DNA of 14,099 nt, from positions 1-14,099 of the forward strand of contig JAIRZH010000008.1 in assembly GCA_031267335.1 (NCBI GenBank), written 5' to 3'. A program made the position numbers and the translations under genes. Below, piece after piece: positions 7,000 through 13,525 of this stretch (position 1 is the stretch's first letter; each line of letters begins with the position of its first letter). The notes below the pieces were generated by a model. It did no database searches, was not told the DNA's origin, and saw nothing but the letters and a program-made list of their open reading frames with translations. This DNA comes from Oscillospiraceae bacterium. GTDB taxonomy: Bacteria; Bacillota; Clostridia; Oscillospirales; Acutalibacteraceae.

Positions 7000-7932
7000 T
7001 TATCCTCCTTCCGTTATATCTGCATTTACAAGATCTGCATTATTTTGATCTGAAATAGAATCAACTTTTTCATGGCCAGATTCTGGAATTTTATTTTCTT
7101 CTGGTTTTAGTCCGACTGCCTCTTGTTTTATCGATGACGCTTCAAAAACTTCAGACGCGCCTTCTGTTGATATTTTTAAAGCTTCCGATTCATTATTTCG
7201 TATATATTCTCGGCTTCCTTTGAATACAGATTCAATTTGTTCGCCAGCTTCGCCTTCACGACCTTCTATTATTGCATTAGCTATAATAGCGCACAAAAGT
7301 CTTACCGAACGAATTGCATCATCGTTAGCAGGAATTATTTTAGTAATAAGATCCGGATCGCAATTTGTGTCTACAACCGCTACAATCGGAATTTTTAACT
7401 TATTTGCTTCCGCAACAGCAATACGCTCTGTACAAGGATCGACAACAAAAAGAGCAGCAGGCAAACCATTCATATCTCTGATACCATTTAAAAATTTTTC
7501 CAATTTACTGATTTCAAGTTTTAGTTTCGTAGCTTCTTTTTTTGGTATTAAATCAAAAGTACCATCTTTGTCCATTGCCTCGAGCTGTTTCAAACGTGAA
7601 ATTCTTTTTTTAATTGTCACATAGTTAGTTAATGTCCCACCGAGCCAACGTGAATTAACATAAAAAGCTCCAGCGCGTTCAGCTTCTTCCTTAATAGATA
7701 AAGCCGCCTGTTTTTTTGTACCAACAAAAAGTATTTCTTTGCCTTCGGCTGCAAGATCTTTGACAAATCTATAAGCATCATCTAGTTTTTTCGATGTTCT
7801 TTGTAAATCAATTATATGAACATCGTTTCGATGAGTATAAATGTATTTCGCCATCTTTGGGTTCCAACGTCTAGTGCGATGACCAAAATGTACACCAGCT
7901 TCTAACAGCTGCTTCATGGTAACTATTCCCAT
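7000..7932 (-). CDS. rpsB: 30S ribosomal protein S2 with C-terminal extension
   Basis: S2 binds late in 30S assembly, near S1 and S8 on the back of the subunit. The start ATG at 7932 follows GAGGGG with 6 nt spacing. Family hallmarks are VTMKQLLEAGVHFGHRTRRW at the N-terminus, KMAKYIYTHRNDVHIIDLQ, FVGTKKQA, VNSRWLGGTLTN, AALFVVDP and PIVAVVDTNCDPDLI. With 310 residues it is about 60-75 longer than the typical 235-250. The extra part, after REGEAGEQ (about residue 226), is an acidic, low-complexity tail rich in Glu, Ser and Ala, predicted to be disordered. It is the first gene of the unit rpsB-tsf-iscU-trmD-phoU and has its own promoter and a structured leader. Confidence 0.97.
   Translation of the reverse strand: MGIVTMKQLLEAGVHFGHRTRRWNPKMAKYIYTHRNDVHIIDLQRTSKKLDDAYRFVKDLAAEGKEILFVGTKKQAALSIKEEAERAGAFYVNSRWLGGTLTNYVTIKKRISRLKQLEAMDKDGTFDLIPKKEATKLKLEISKLEKFLNGIRDMNGLPAALFVVDPCTERIAVAEANKLKIPIVAVVDTNCDPDLITKIIPANDDAIRSVRLLCAIIANAIIEGREGEAGEQIESVFKGSREYIRNNESEALKISTEGASEVFEASSIKQEAVGLKPEENKIPESGHEKVDSISDQNNADLVNADITEGG
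7004..7010 (-). promoter_or_regulatory. Ribosome binding site for tsf, embedded in the end of rpsB
   Basis: On the minus strand AAGGAGG overlaps the last Glu-Gly-Gly codons of rpsB, directly before its TAA, 10 nt upstream of the tsf ATG. The S2 C-terminus is thus shaped partly by the tsf ribosome site, and the two genes should be translationally coupled. Confidence 0.8.
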
Positions 7933-7956
7933 AAATTTCCCCTCGGTTTATCTTTC

Positions 7957-7993
7957 GCCGTATTCAGTAATAATCACCGACGAGTAATACGAC
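7957..7993 (-). promoter_or_regulatory. Hairpin in the rpsB leader
   Basis: On the minus strand GTCGTATT pairs with AATACGGC (8 bp including one G-U) around a 21-nt loop, between the promoter and the rpsB ribosome site. The stem is unusually G+C-containing for this genome. S2-dependent leaders are known in enterobacteria; autoregulation here is only an inference. Confidence 0.35.
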
Positions 7994-8024
7994 GTGTTTA
8001 ATTAAGCTTTAACGCTCAAAAATC

Positions 8025-8053
8025 ATTCTAAAAAATAAATATTTTAATGTCAA
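8025..8053 (-). promoter_or_regulatory. Sigma-A promoter of the rpsB operon
   Basis: On the minus strand TTGACA (8048-8053), 17 nt, then TAGAAT (8025-8030). The perfect -35 box contains the TGA stop codon of the upstream pseudouridine synthase gene. Transcription would start near 8018, giving an 85-nt leader before rpsB. Confidence 0.7.
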
Positions 8054-9006
8054 ATTAATTCAATTTCTTTTCCGTTTAAATAATTAAGAATTCCCGCATC
8101 ACTATCAAATTCAAACTTTATTTTATAAGCTAAAAGTGCTTGATATCTATTTGTGTCTGAATTAAAAAAAGATTCAATTATCGGGAGTTTATCATTTGAT
8201 TTTTTTAATCCATATTTTCCATCACCTATTATCGGGTGGCCGGCCCAAGCCAAATGCGCACGAATTTGGTGACAACGCCCTGTTAAAAGCTCGATGTTTA
8301 ACAAACTTATGTTATCTTCTGACTTTTTAACTTTATATTTTGTTTTTATAATCTTGGAATTTTCGGTTTTACATTTTGATATAAATACTTTATTTTGAGT
8401 TTCATCTTTTATTAAAAATGCCGTTAAAATATCTTCCTGTTTTTCCATTTTACCATAAACTAGACACTGATAATATTTTTTTATCTCTCTATTTTTAATT
8501 TTTTCGTTAAGAATCTTTAAAGAGATAGCATTTTTAGCAGCTATAACAATTCCGGATGTATTTCTATCGATTCTGTTTACAAGAGCAGGCGAAAAAGAAT
8601 TTTCTTTTTCGTGATCGTATTCACCATTTTCATAAAGATATTTCTTAATTTTATTTATAAGACAGTTAAAATTATTATTTTTATCTTGATGGCAAATAAG
8701 TCCTGCTTTTTTGTTCACTAATATAATATTTTTGTCTTCATATACTATATCCAACTGTGATGAAGCAGCCATAAATTGATTTTTATTACAATTTAAATCA
8801 TATTTAAAATTTTTGCCTAAAAATAAAGTTAAAACATCACTGAAATTAAGCCTATAATCAATTTTACTTTTGTTACCATTAATTTTTATTTTATTTTTTC
8901 TAATAAATTTAAAAATTAAACTTTTTGGCACATTTGGTAAAATTTTGAAAATAAATCCATCAAGACGTTTTCCGACATCATTTGAACCTATTAAAACTGT
9001 TTTCAT
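8050..9006 (-). CDS. RluA-family 23S rRNA pseudouridine synthase (RluC/RluD-like)
   Basis: This enzyme isomerises specific uridines in rRNA to pseudouridine. The 318 residues fit the RluC/RluD subgroup. An N-terminal S4-like RNA-binding domain (about residues 10-65, GKRLDGFIFKILPNVPKSLI) is followed by the catalytic domain. VNRIDRNTSGIVIAAKN (about 143-159) carries the catalytic Asp147; the family's HRLD histidine is Asn here. RCHQIRAHLAWAGHPIIGDG is the conserved C-terminal motif. NIILVNKKAGLICH (about 93-106) is also typical. The ATG at 9006 follows AGAGG by only 4 nt. The exact target uridine cannot be assigned, so no gene symbol is given. Its stop codon lies within the rpsB promoter. Confidence 0.92.
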   Translation of the reverse strand: MKTVLIGSNDVGKRLDGFIFKILPNVPKSLIFKFIRKNKIKINGNKSKIDYRLNFSDVLTLFLGKNFKYDLNCNKNQFMAASSQLDIVYEDKNIILVNKKAGLICHQDKNNNFNCLINKIKKYLYENGEYDHEKENSFSPALVNRIDRNTSGIVIAAKNAISLKILNEKIKNREIKKYYQCLVYGKMEKQEDILTAFLIKDETQNKVFISKCKTENSKIIKTKYKVKKSEDNISLLNIELLTGRCHQIRAHLAWAGHPIIGDGKYGLKKSNDKLPIIESFFNSDTNRYQALLAYKIKFEFDSDAGILNYLNGKEIELI

Positions 9007-9034
9007 TAGACCTCTTACAAAAATTTCGTTGATA

Positions 9035-9056
9035 AAATTGCTTAATCAAGCAATTT
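9035..9056. terminator. Perfect 9-bp hairpin between two minus-strand genes
   Basis: AAATTGCTT pairs perfectly with AAGCAATTT around a 4-nt loop, in the 61-bp gap between the broken coiled-coil gene and the pseudouridine synthase. It could be a weak terminator on the minus strand, where it is followed by TATC rather than a full U-run. The stem holds only two G-C pairs, so confidence is low. Confidence 0.35.
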
Positions 9057-9067
9057 ATATCCTTGAT

Positions 9068-9977
9068 TTAAAGAACTGAACTACAAAATTTTTTTTTATT
9101 TTTTATAACACGAATTTTAGATATTAAAAATTGTAATTTTTCTATAAAAAAATTCAAATTTTCTTTAATTTCTTCTTTGTTATAAGATATGCCATCAGAA
9201 CTAATTAATTTAGAAATATTATTAATAAAATCAATTTCATTTGTACTAGACAAAATTTTTTTCAAATCGAAAAATTTAATACCTGCAGTTATTAAATCAA
9301 TTATTTTTTTGTAAATCACATAAATATGATGGTTTATTTTTTCGTTCGATTCATAAATACCATTCGATTTACAAATTTCAATAATATCAATAATAGATCT
9401 TAAATTTTGCTCATAAGTTGATAAAATTTTTATGATTTCTGATTTATTTTCTTCAAATTTAACTTTATTAGATTTAATATTTTTCAGACAATTATTTAAT
9501 CTTTTAAAATTTAAATCTATAATTTTTTCTTCGATTTCGTTTAATCTATTTTCTACCGTATTGGCATCATCGGTAATTATTTGTTCTTTAAAATTTTGAA
9601 GACTTTCTTCTTCATATACGGCTTTTGCTATGATATATTTATCATTTTCTTGAAATTTTAGTTTTTCTTGAAAATCTTCTTCTTCCCACTGACCTTCAGA
9701 AGCCGTTATTTGTTTTTGGCTTTTTTGAAAATTTTCTTGAATTCTTGGAATTTTTTCTTTTGCCGGGCTTTTTTCTATTTTAAGATTTTCTTTTGCCGAC
9801 GAATTTAAGTAAATTACAAATTTTTTCTAGTTTTATTGTTACACTACTATTTTTTTCAGATAAAATAGTTTCAATTTCCAATTTTATTAAATTGATTTTA
9901 TATATAAAAAAATCAAAATTACTTTCAATTTCGCAAATACGGCAATCGGAAATTAGAAATTTTAATACTTCTAATAT
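9068..9977 (-). pseudogene. Broken coiled-coil gene: no start codon and one frameshift
   Basis: The minus strand from 9826 to 9068 is open without a stop for about 250 codons (IEKSPAKEKIPRIQENFQKS in its early part, then ITASEGQWEEEDFQEKLKFQ), ending in KKKFCSSVL and TAA. It has no in-frame ATG, GTG or TTG until a GTG at 9319 deep inside. Upstream, a second frame (stop at 9978-9980) is open from 9977 to about 9779. It reads LEVLKFLISDCRICEIESNF and on to KICNLLKFVGKRKS before stopping, and it also lacks a start. The two frames overlap and have the same Lys/Glu/Ile/Asn-rich coiled-coil character, so I read them as one gene with a frameshift near 9780-9820 and a lost 5' end. I cannot name a family. 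It may be a relic paralogue of the 485-residue coiled-coil gene, judged only by composition. Confidence 0.6.
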
Positions 9978-10074
9978 TTATTTAGCAATGCCTACTTTTT
10001 ATTTTAAGTTATTTATAAACCTTTATTCAAACAGCATAAAAAAATATTCAAAATGGTACTCTATGGACTAGGGG

Positions 10075-10320
10075 TAGTGGGAACAATCTAAGTCCAGATA
10101 AAACGCCACACATAACTAAAATTAAAAACATCACATAGTTTATGCTTTACATCACATTGGCATCGGGAATCCTTGATTGTTGCGAATTTTTTAGCTATTT
10201 TTTTGAACATAATTTTATTACCTCAAAACATAATTTTGTCGCCTTGAGGTGATTGTAGCATTTTTTAATTATTGTACAATATTCCGTGAAATTTCCGTGC
10301 TAGTTTATCGAAGACAGGTT
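10075..10320. mobile_element. Decayed repeat-element remnants upstream of nusA
   Basis: This gene-free stretch holds fragments of the window's repeat families. TAGTGGGAACA at 10075-10085 equals the family A right end. TAGCATTTTTTAATTATT at about 10256-10273 resembles the inner arm of the nested element at 13305-13327. GAAGACAGGTT at 10310-10320 is identical to that element's right end (13415-13425). It looks like an old, diverged insertion. A 7-bp ACCTCAA/TTGAGGT inverted pair lies near 10220-10251. I see no gene here. Confidence 0.35.
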
Positions 10321-10326
10321 ATTAAT

Positions 10327-10355
10327 TTGCTTTTATAAAAAACAATAAATAATAT
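10327..10355 (+). promoter_or_regulatory. Candidate promoter for nusA-ecfA1-ecfA2
   Basis: TTGCTT (10327-10332), 17 nt, TAATAT (10350-10355). Both boxes are imperfect, and the surrounding run of A/T offers alternative -10 boxes such as TATAAT at 10353. The start would be about 60 nt before the nusA ATG. Confidence 0.35.
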
Positions 10356-10418
10356 AATAATATATTTTAAGTGTGTTTGTTTTTTAATATTTAAATTATT
10401 ATTTTTTTGGAGTTCGAA

Positions 10419-11486
10419 ATGCAAAATGAAATTTTAGAAGCATTAAATTTGTTAAATATAGATAAAGGTATTACTCTCGAATACATGGTAAAAAAAATTT
10501 CTAAAGCTATATCGATAGCATGCAAAAGCGCTTATGGCGTTGAACAAAGCGAACCACTAGTAAAATTCGATGCTGAATCAGGTAAACTAGTTGTGAAAAT
10601 TGATAAACTGGTAGTTGAAAACGTTCAAAAACCTGATTTTGAAGTTTGTTTCGAAGAAGCCAAAGAAATTAATCCAGAAGTTGTTATTGGTGATTTTGTT
10701 AAAGTTCCATTAGACCCAAAAAAATTTGGCAGAATAGCCGCCCAAGTAGCACGAAATGTAATACGTCAAGGAATACAAGAAGGTGAACGAGATTTAATTA
10801 CAAAACAATTGCGCGATTGTGAAGGAAAAATTGTAACTGCACAGGTAGTGAGAATAAGCCCGCAAAAAAAGATAATTATTTTAAAAATCGGTGAATGCGA
10901 GGCTTTATTGCCTAAGGCTGAGAATCATTTAGTTCCTAAGATTCGTGAAGGAGATTATTTAAAAGTTTATATTTTACGTGTTGAATCAGGTGAAAGTTCT
11001 CCTCGAATAATAATTTCGCGTGCATGTCCGGAATTTGTAAAAAAACTTTTTGAAACAGAGGTTCCCGAAATCGCAGATGAAACAGTTCAAATTAAAGCAA
11101 TAGCACGCGAAGCTGGCTTGCGAACAAAAATTGCAGTGGAAAGTTCTATGCCGGAAGTTGAACCAGTCGGGGCATGCATAGGCCCTGGGGGGTCTAGAAT
11201 CAAAGAAATTTCTAATGAACTTGGCGAAGAAAAAGTTGATGTAATTAGATATTATGGTGACTTTGAAAAATTCATCGAATCAGCTATTGCGCCCGCAAGT
11301 GTTGTTTCGGTAGAAAAAATTTCTGAAGAAGAAAGCAATTTAATTTTGTATCGCGTTACTGTGCCGGATAATCAAATATCTTTAGCTATTGGTGCGAGAG
11401 GTTTAAACGTAAGATTAGCCTCTAAACTTACCGGTTGTAAAATCGATTTAAAACCCGAAAGTGGTTATTATGATGAAAAAAATTAA
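10419..11486 (+). CDS. nusA: Transcription termination/antitermination factor NusA
   Basis: NusA binds RNA polymerase near the RNA exit channel, promoting pausing, hairpin-dependent termination and antitermination. The 355 residues match the short Firmicutes form, which lacks the C-terminal acidic repeats of E. coli. In order: the N-terminal polymerase-binding domain (1-125, with ARNVIRQGIQEGERD at its end), the S1 domain (about 130-200), KH1 (about 205-280, IKAIAREAGLRTKIAVES and VGACIGPGGSRIKEI) and KH2 (about 285-345, ending SLAIGARGLNVRLASKLTG). The start is the ATG at 10419, 6 nt after TTGGAG; the TTG four codons upstream is part of that ribosome site. The last codons overlap ecfA1. The usual neighbours rimP, ylxR and infB are absent. 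Confidence 0.95.
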   Translation: MQNEILEALNLLNIDKGITLEYMVKKISKAISIACKSAYGVEQSEPLVKFDAESGKLVVKIDKLVVENVQKPDFEVCFEEAKEINPEVVIGDFVKVPLDPKKFGRIAAQVARNVIRQGIQEGERDLITKQLRDCEGKIVTAQVVRISPQKKIIILKIGECEALLPKAENHLVPKIREGDYLKVYILRVESGESSPRIIISRACPEFVKKLFETEVPEIADETVQIKAIAREAGLRTKIAVESSMPEVEPVGACIGPGGSRIKEISNELGEEKVDVIRYYGDFEKFIESAIAPASVVSVEKISEEESNLILYRVTVPDNQISLAIGARGLNVRLASKLTGCKIDLKPESGYYDEKN

Positions 11487-12228
11487 TCACATGTTTTTAT
11501 TAAAAAACGTAAGTTTTGCTTATGAAAAAAAGAAAATTTTAAATAATATTTCGTTTTCGATAGATCACGGAGAATTTGTTTCTATATTTGGCCGTAACGG
11601 GAGCGGCAAGTCTACTCTTGCTAAGCTTCTGGCGGCGTTAGTTTTCCCTCAAGAAGGCAATATTTTTGTTAATGGCACTAATACACAAGAATCGGAAAAA
11701 ATTTTTGATATAAGGCGCAAAGTCGGATTCACTTTTCAAAATCCAGATGATCAAATTATTGCCAAAATAGTGGAGGATGAAGTTGCTTTCGGGCCGGAAA
11801 ATCTTGGAATCCCGAACCCTAATTTATGCGAATTAGTAAACGATTCTCTTGAATGTGTAGGTTTAGCATGCCAAAGAAAAAAAGATGTTAATAAACTTTC
11901 TGGTGGAGATAAACAAAAAACTATTTTTGCCGGTTCACTGGCTTTAGGGGTAGAATGCATTATTCTTGATGAAATTACTTCAATGCTCGACACGCAAAGC
12001 CGTAGTGAAGTTTTATCCCAAATAATTCGTTTACAAAAAGAAAAAAAAATGACCATTATCATGTTAACGCACCATATAGATGAAATTGTTTTGGCGAATA
12101 GAGTTTTAGTTTTGGAAAAAGGAAAATTAATAGCAGACGGCAAGCCTAAAGAAATGAAAAAGAAGTTTTTTGACGCTTATGAAGAAATGAAGCCAAAATT
12201 TGTTAAAAAAAAAACTCTGGCCAGCTAA
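11470..12228 (+). CDS. ecfA1: ECF transporter ATPase subunit EcfA1 (CbiO-like)
   Basis: One of the two ABC ATPases that power energy-coupling-factor importers for vitamins and metal ions; it works as a heterodimer with EcfA2 on the membrane protein EcfT. The 252 residues show Walker A GRNGSGKST (41-49), Q-loop Q90 in FQNPDDQ, signature LSGGDKQK (143-150), Walker B IILDE with catalytic E168, and switch H201 in LTHHIDE. The Q-loop FQNPDDQ is typical of EcfA. The start is the first of two adjacent ATGs at 11470, overlapping nusA by 17 nt with only a weak AAGTGG site; ATG 11491 is an alternative that still keeps the domain. The signature differs slightly from the common LSGGQKQR. The substrate depends on S components not in the window. 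Confidence 0.93.
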   Translation: MMKKINHMFLLKNVSFAYEKKKILNNISFSIDHGEFVSIFGRNGSGKSTLAKLLAALVFPQEGNIFVNGTNTQESEKIFDIRRKVGFTFQNPDDQIIAKIVEDEVAFGPENLGIPNPNLCELVNDSLECVGLACQRKKDVNKLSGGDKQKTIFAGSLALGVECIILDEITSMLDTQSRSEVLSQIIRLQKEKKMTIIMLTHHIDEIVLANRVLVLEKGKLIADGKPKEMKKKFFDAYEEMKPKFVKKKTLAS

Positions 12229-12875
12229 TAATTGAATTAAATGATGTTTCGTATAAATATCAAGACTCGGAAAGTATTTTCGAAAAGATCAATTTAAGTA
12301 TATATAAAAATGAAATTATCGGGCTTTTTGGCAAAATAGGTTCTGGAAAATCCACGTTGGCTTGTTTAATTAAAGGTCTTTTGAAACCCAGCGAAGGCAA
12401 AATTAAATTTGCCGGCAGAAAAGATTCAGGAAAAAATTTTTGTAAAGTTGGAGTTGTCTTCCAGAACTCAGAAAATCAATTATTCGAAGAAAATGTTCTT
12501 AAAGATGTAATGTTTGGGCCAAAAAATTTAGGGTTTAACGAAAACGATGCCAAAATTAAAGCGATTGCTTCTCTTAAAGATGTAGGCTTTGACCAAGAAA
12601 AAATCTACGAGTCGCCTTTTGAACTTTCAGGTGGAGAAAAAAAATTAGTAGCAATTGCAGGGATTCTCGCCATGGAACCTGAAATTTTAATTTTTGATGA
12701 GCCAACAGCAGGTTTAGACATTTTTGCGAAATATGTTTTTTTGAAATTACTTTTTAATTTGCACCAAGAAAAAAATAACACAATTATATTTATTTCTCAT
12801 TCATACCAGGATATCGAATTAATCGCTAATCGAATTTTAACAATTGAAAATAAAAAAATAATAGAAATAGCTTAA
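12228..12875 (+). CDS. ecfA2: ECF transporter ATPase subunit EcfA2 with AUA start position, C-terminally short
   Basis: Partner ATPase of EcfA1. The frame opens inside the end of ecfA1 and has no ATG, GTG or TTG before the TTG at 12357. That TTG lies within the Walker A region and cannot be the true start. Homology to the family's MIELKNVSYKY opening places the start at ATA 12228-12230, giving 215 residues. All catalytic parts are present: Walker A GKIGSGKST (35-43), Q79 in FQNSENQ, signature LSGGEKK (133-139), Walker B LIFDE with E158, and H191 in ISHSYQD. EcfA2 is usually about 280 residues; here only 24 follow the switch His, so the C-terminal dimerisation domain is mostly missing. A repeat-like end starts at the stop codon. 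It may be functional with an unusual start, or a recent pseudogene. Confidence 0.8.
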   Translation: MIELNDVSYKYQDSESIFEKINLSIYKNEIIGLFGKIGSGKSTLACLIKGLLKPSEGKIKFAGRKDSGKNFCKVGVVFQNSENQLFEENVLKDVMFGPKNLGFNENDAKIKAIASLKDVGFDQEKIYESPFELSGGEKKLVAIAGILAMEPEILIFDEPTAGLDIFAKYVFLKLLFNLHQEKNNTIIFISHSYQDIELIANRILTIENKKIIEIA

Positions 12876-12912
12876 AATTTATATTTCTATTTAATGAAAC
12901 AGACTTTAAATT
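12874..12912. repeat. Right-end-like fragment of the nested element (family B) at the ecfA2 stop
   Basis: AAAATTTATATTTCTATTTA, then ATGAAACAGACTTTAAATT, aligns with the right end of the nested element (13393-13432: AAAATTTATATTT, GGCTTAATGAAGACAGGTT, then CTAAATT) with about eight differences. The alignment begins within the ecfA2 stop codon. It is a candidate scar of an insertion that replaced the ecfA2 3' end. Confidence 0.4.
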
Positions 12913-12963
12913 ATTTAAAACATAATTTTTAAAATGAAACTCTCTTTTTCTTTCTTTATTGGC

Positions 12964-13128
12964 TAAGAGCCTATCTAATATCTCTTTAACAACACATATT
13001 TAACTAAAATTTTTAAAATTCTGTATTGCTCGTTAGTTAAATATGTCAGTATTTGCCTTCCTCATTGCTTTAAATTTTAAAAATTTTATCGTCAAATCTG
13101 TACTGTTTAGAAATACTAGACAGGTCTA
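12964..13128. mobile_element. MITE-like element, family C (about 165 bp)
   Basis: The left end TAAGAGCCTATCTAATATCT and the inverted right end (reverse complement TTAGACCTGTCTAGTATTTC) form imperfect terminal repeats of about 20 bp. Inside, CATATTTAACTAA is repeated inverted as TTAGTTAAATATG, and TAAAATTTTTAAAATT as AATTTTAAAAATTTTA. It has no coding capacity. The left end matches the terminus flanking the IS5-type transposase relic at 3463, so this is probably a non-autonomous derivative of that IS. The exact ends are uncertain by a few bases. Confidence 0.6.
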
Positions 13129-13204
13129 AAAAAACTTTTTTTTGTTTTTATGTAGATCTTTCGAATTGGTCATATTGGAATTTTTAATTCTTTTTTCTTA
13201 ACTA

Positions 13205-13525
13205 GGGCCTGCTCTCATTACTGTTTAACGACCATATTTCGGTACTTTTCAATTTGTACTACGTTAAAAACCTGTCCCCAAATAAGCACAAAACATAACT
13301 TTCTGACAATTTTCTAGCATTTTTTACTTATTTTCCTTGTTTGGCGTTAGCCAAGCGGCGTCAAATTCGTAAAAAATGCTAAAAAATTGTCTAAAAATTT
13401 ATATTTGGCTTAATGAAGACAGGTTCTAAATTTTTTTACAATAAGTTAGTATTGTGAAAAAATTTTCCTTATCCAAACCAAAAATTACTCGAAATTTTGT
13501 TATTTCAAATAGTGGGAACAGGCCC
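13205..13525. mobile_element. MITE-like element, family A, interrupted copy
   Basis: This copy has the same termini and interior as the 3717-3875 element: GGGCCTGCTCTCATTACTG at the left and AATAGTGGGAACAGGCCC at the right, flanked by TA on both sides. It is 321 bp long because a 158-bp insert plus a 4-bp duplication lies in it. The outer parts align to the other copy with few substitutions (for example TTTTCAATTTGTAC for TTTTTGATTCGTAC). Confidence 0.8.
13269..13426. mobile_element. Nested MITE-like element, family B (158 bp), inserted in family A
   Basis: The left end AACCTGTCCCCAAATAAGC and the inverted right end (reverse complement GAACCTGTCTTCATTAAGC) are terminal repeats. TAAA flanks both sides (13265-13268 and 13427-13430) and occurs once in the empty site of the 3717 copy. 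Inside, a 23-bp inverted repeat with one mismatch (13305-13327 with 13369-13391) encloses a short TTGGC-GTTA-GCCAA hairpin, so nearly the whole element can fold. There are no open frames of note. The mobilising transposase is unknown. Confidence 0.75.

Noticed and set aside
6290..7048. A 252-codon open frame on the plus strand opposite tsf
   Set aside because: It is a mirror of the well-supported tsf gene, with no family resemblance, no ribosome site and a composition expected of an antisense frame. Similar antisense frames at 896-1210, 1953-2297, 2382-2804 and 7220-7624 are rejected for the same reason.
9793..10071. A 92-codon plus-strand open frame
   Set aside because: It lies opposite the broken minus-strand coiled-coil gene and has no ribosome site. 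Its hydrophobic sequence is what the reverse of Lys/Glu-rich AT-rich coding DNA gives.
12357..12875. EcfA2 starting at TTG 12357
   Set aside because: That would begin inside the Walker A motif and remove the ATP-binding lysine and the first strands, although the frame upstream is open and clearly homologous to ABC ATPases.
1695..13525. The recurring repeats as a CRISPR array
   Set aside because: Copies are kilobases apart, differ in length and carry inverted terminal repeats and target duplications. There are no regular spacers and no cas genes.
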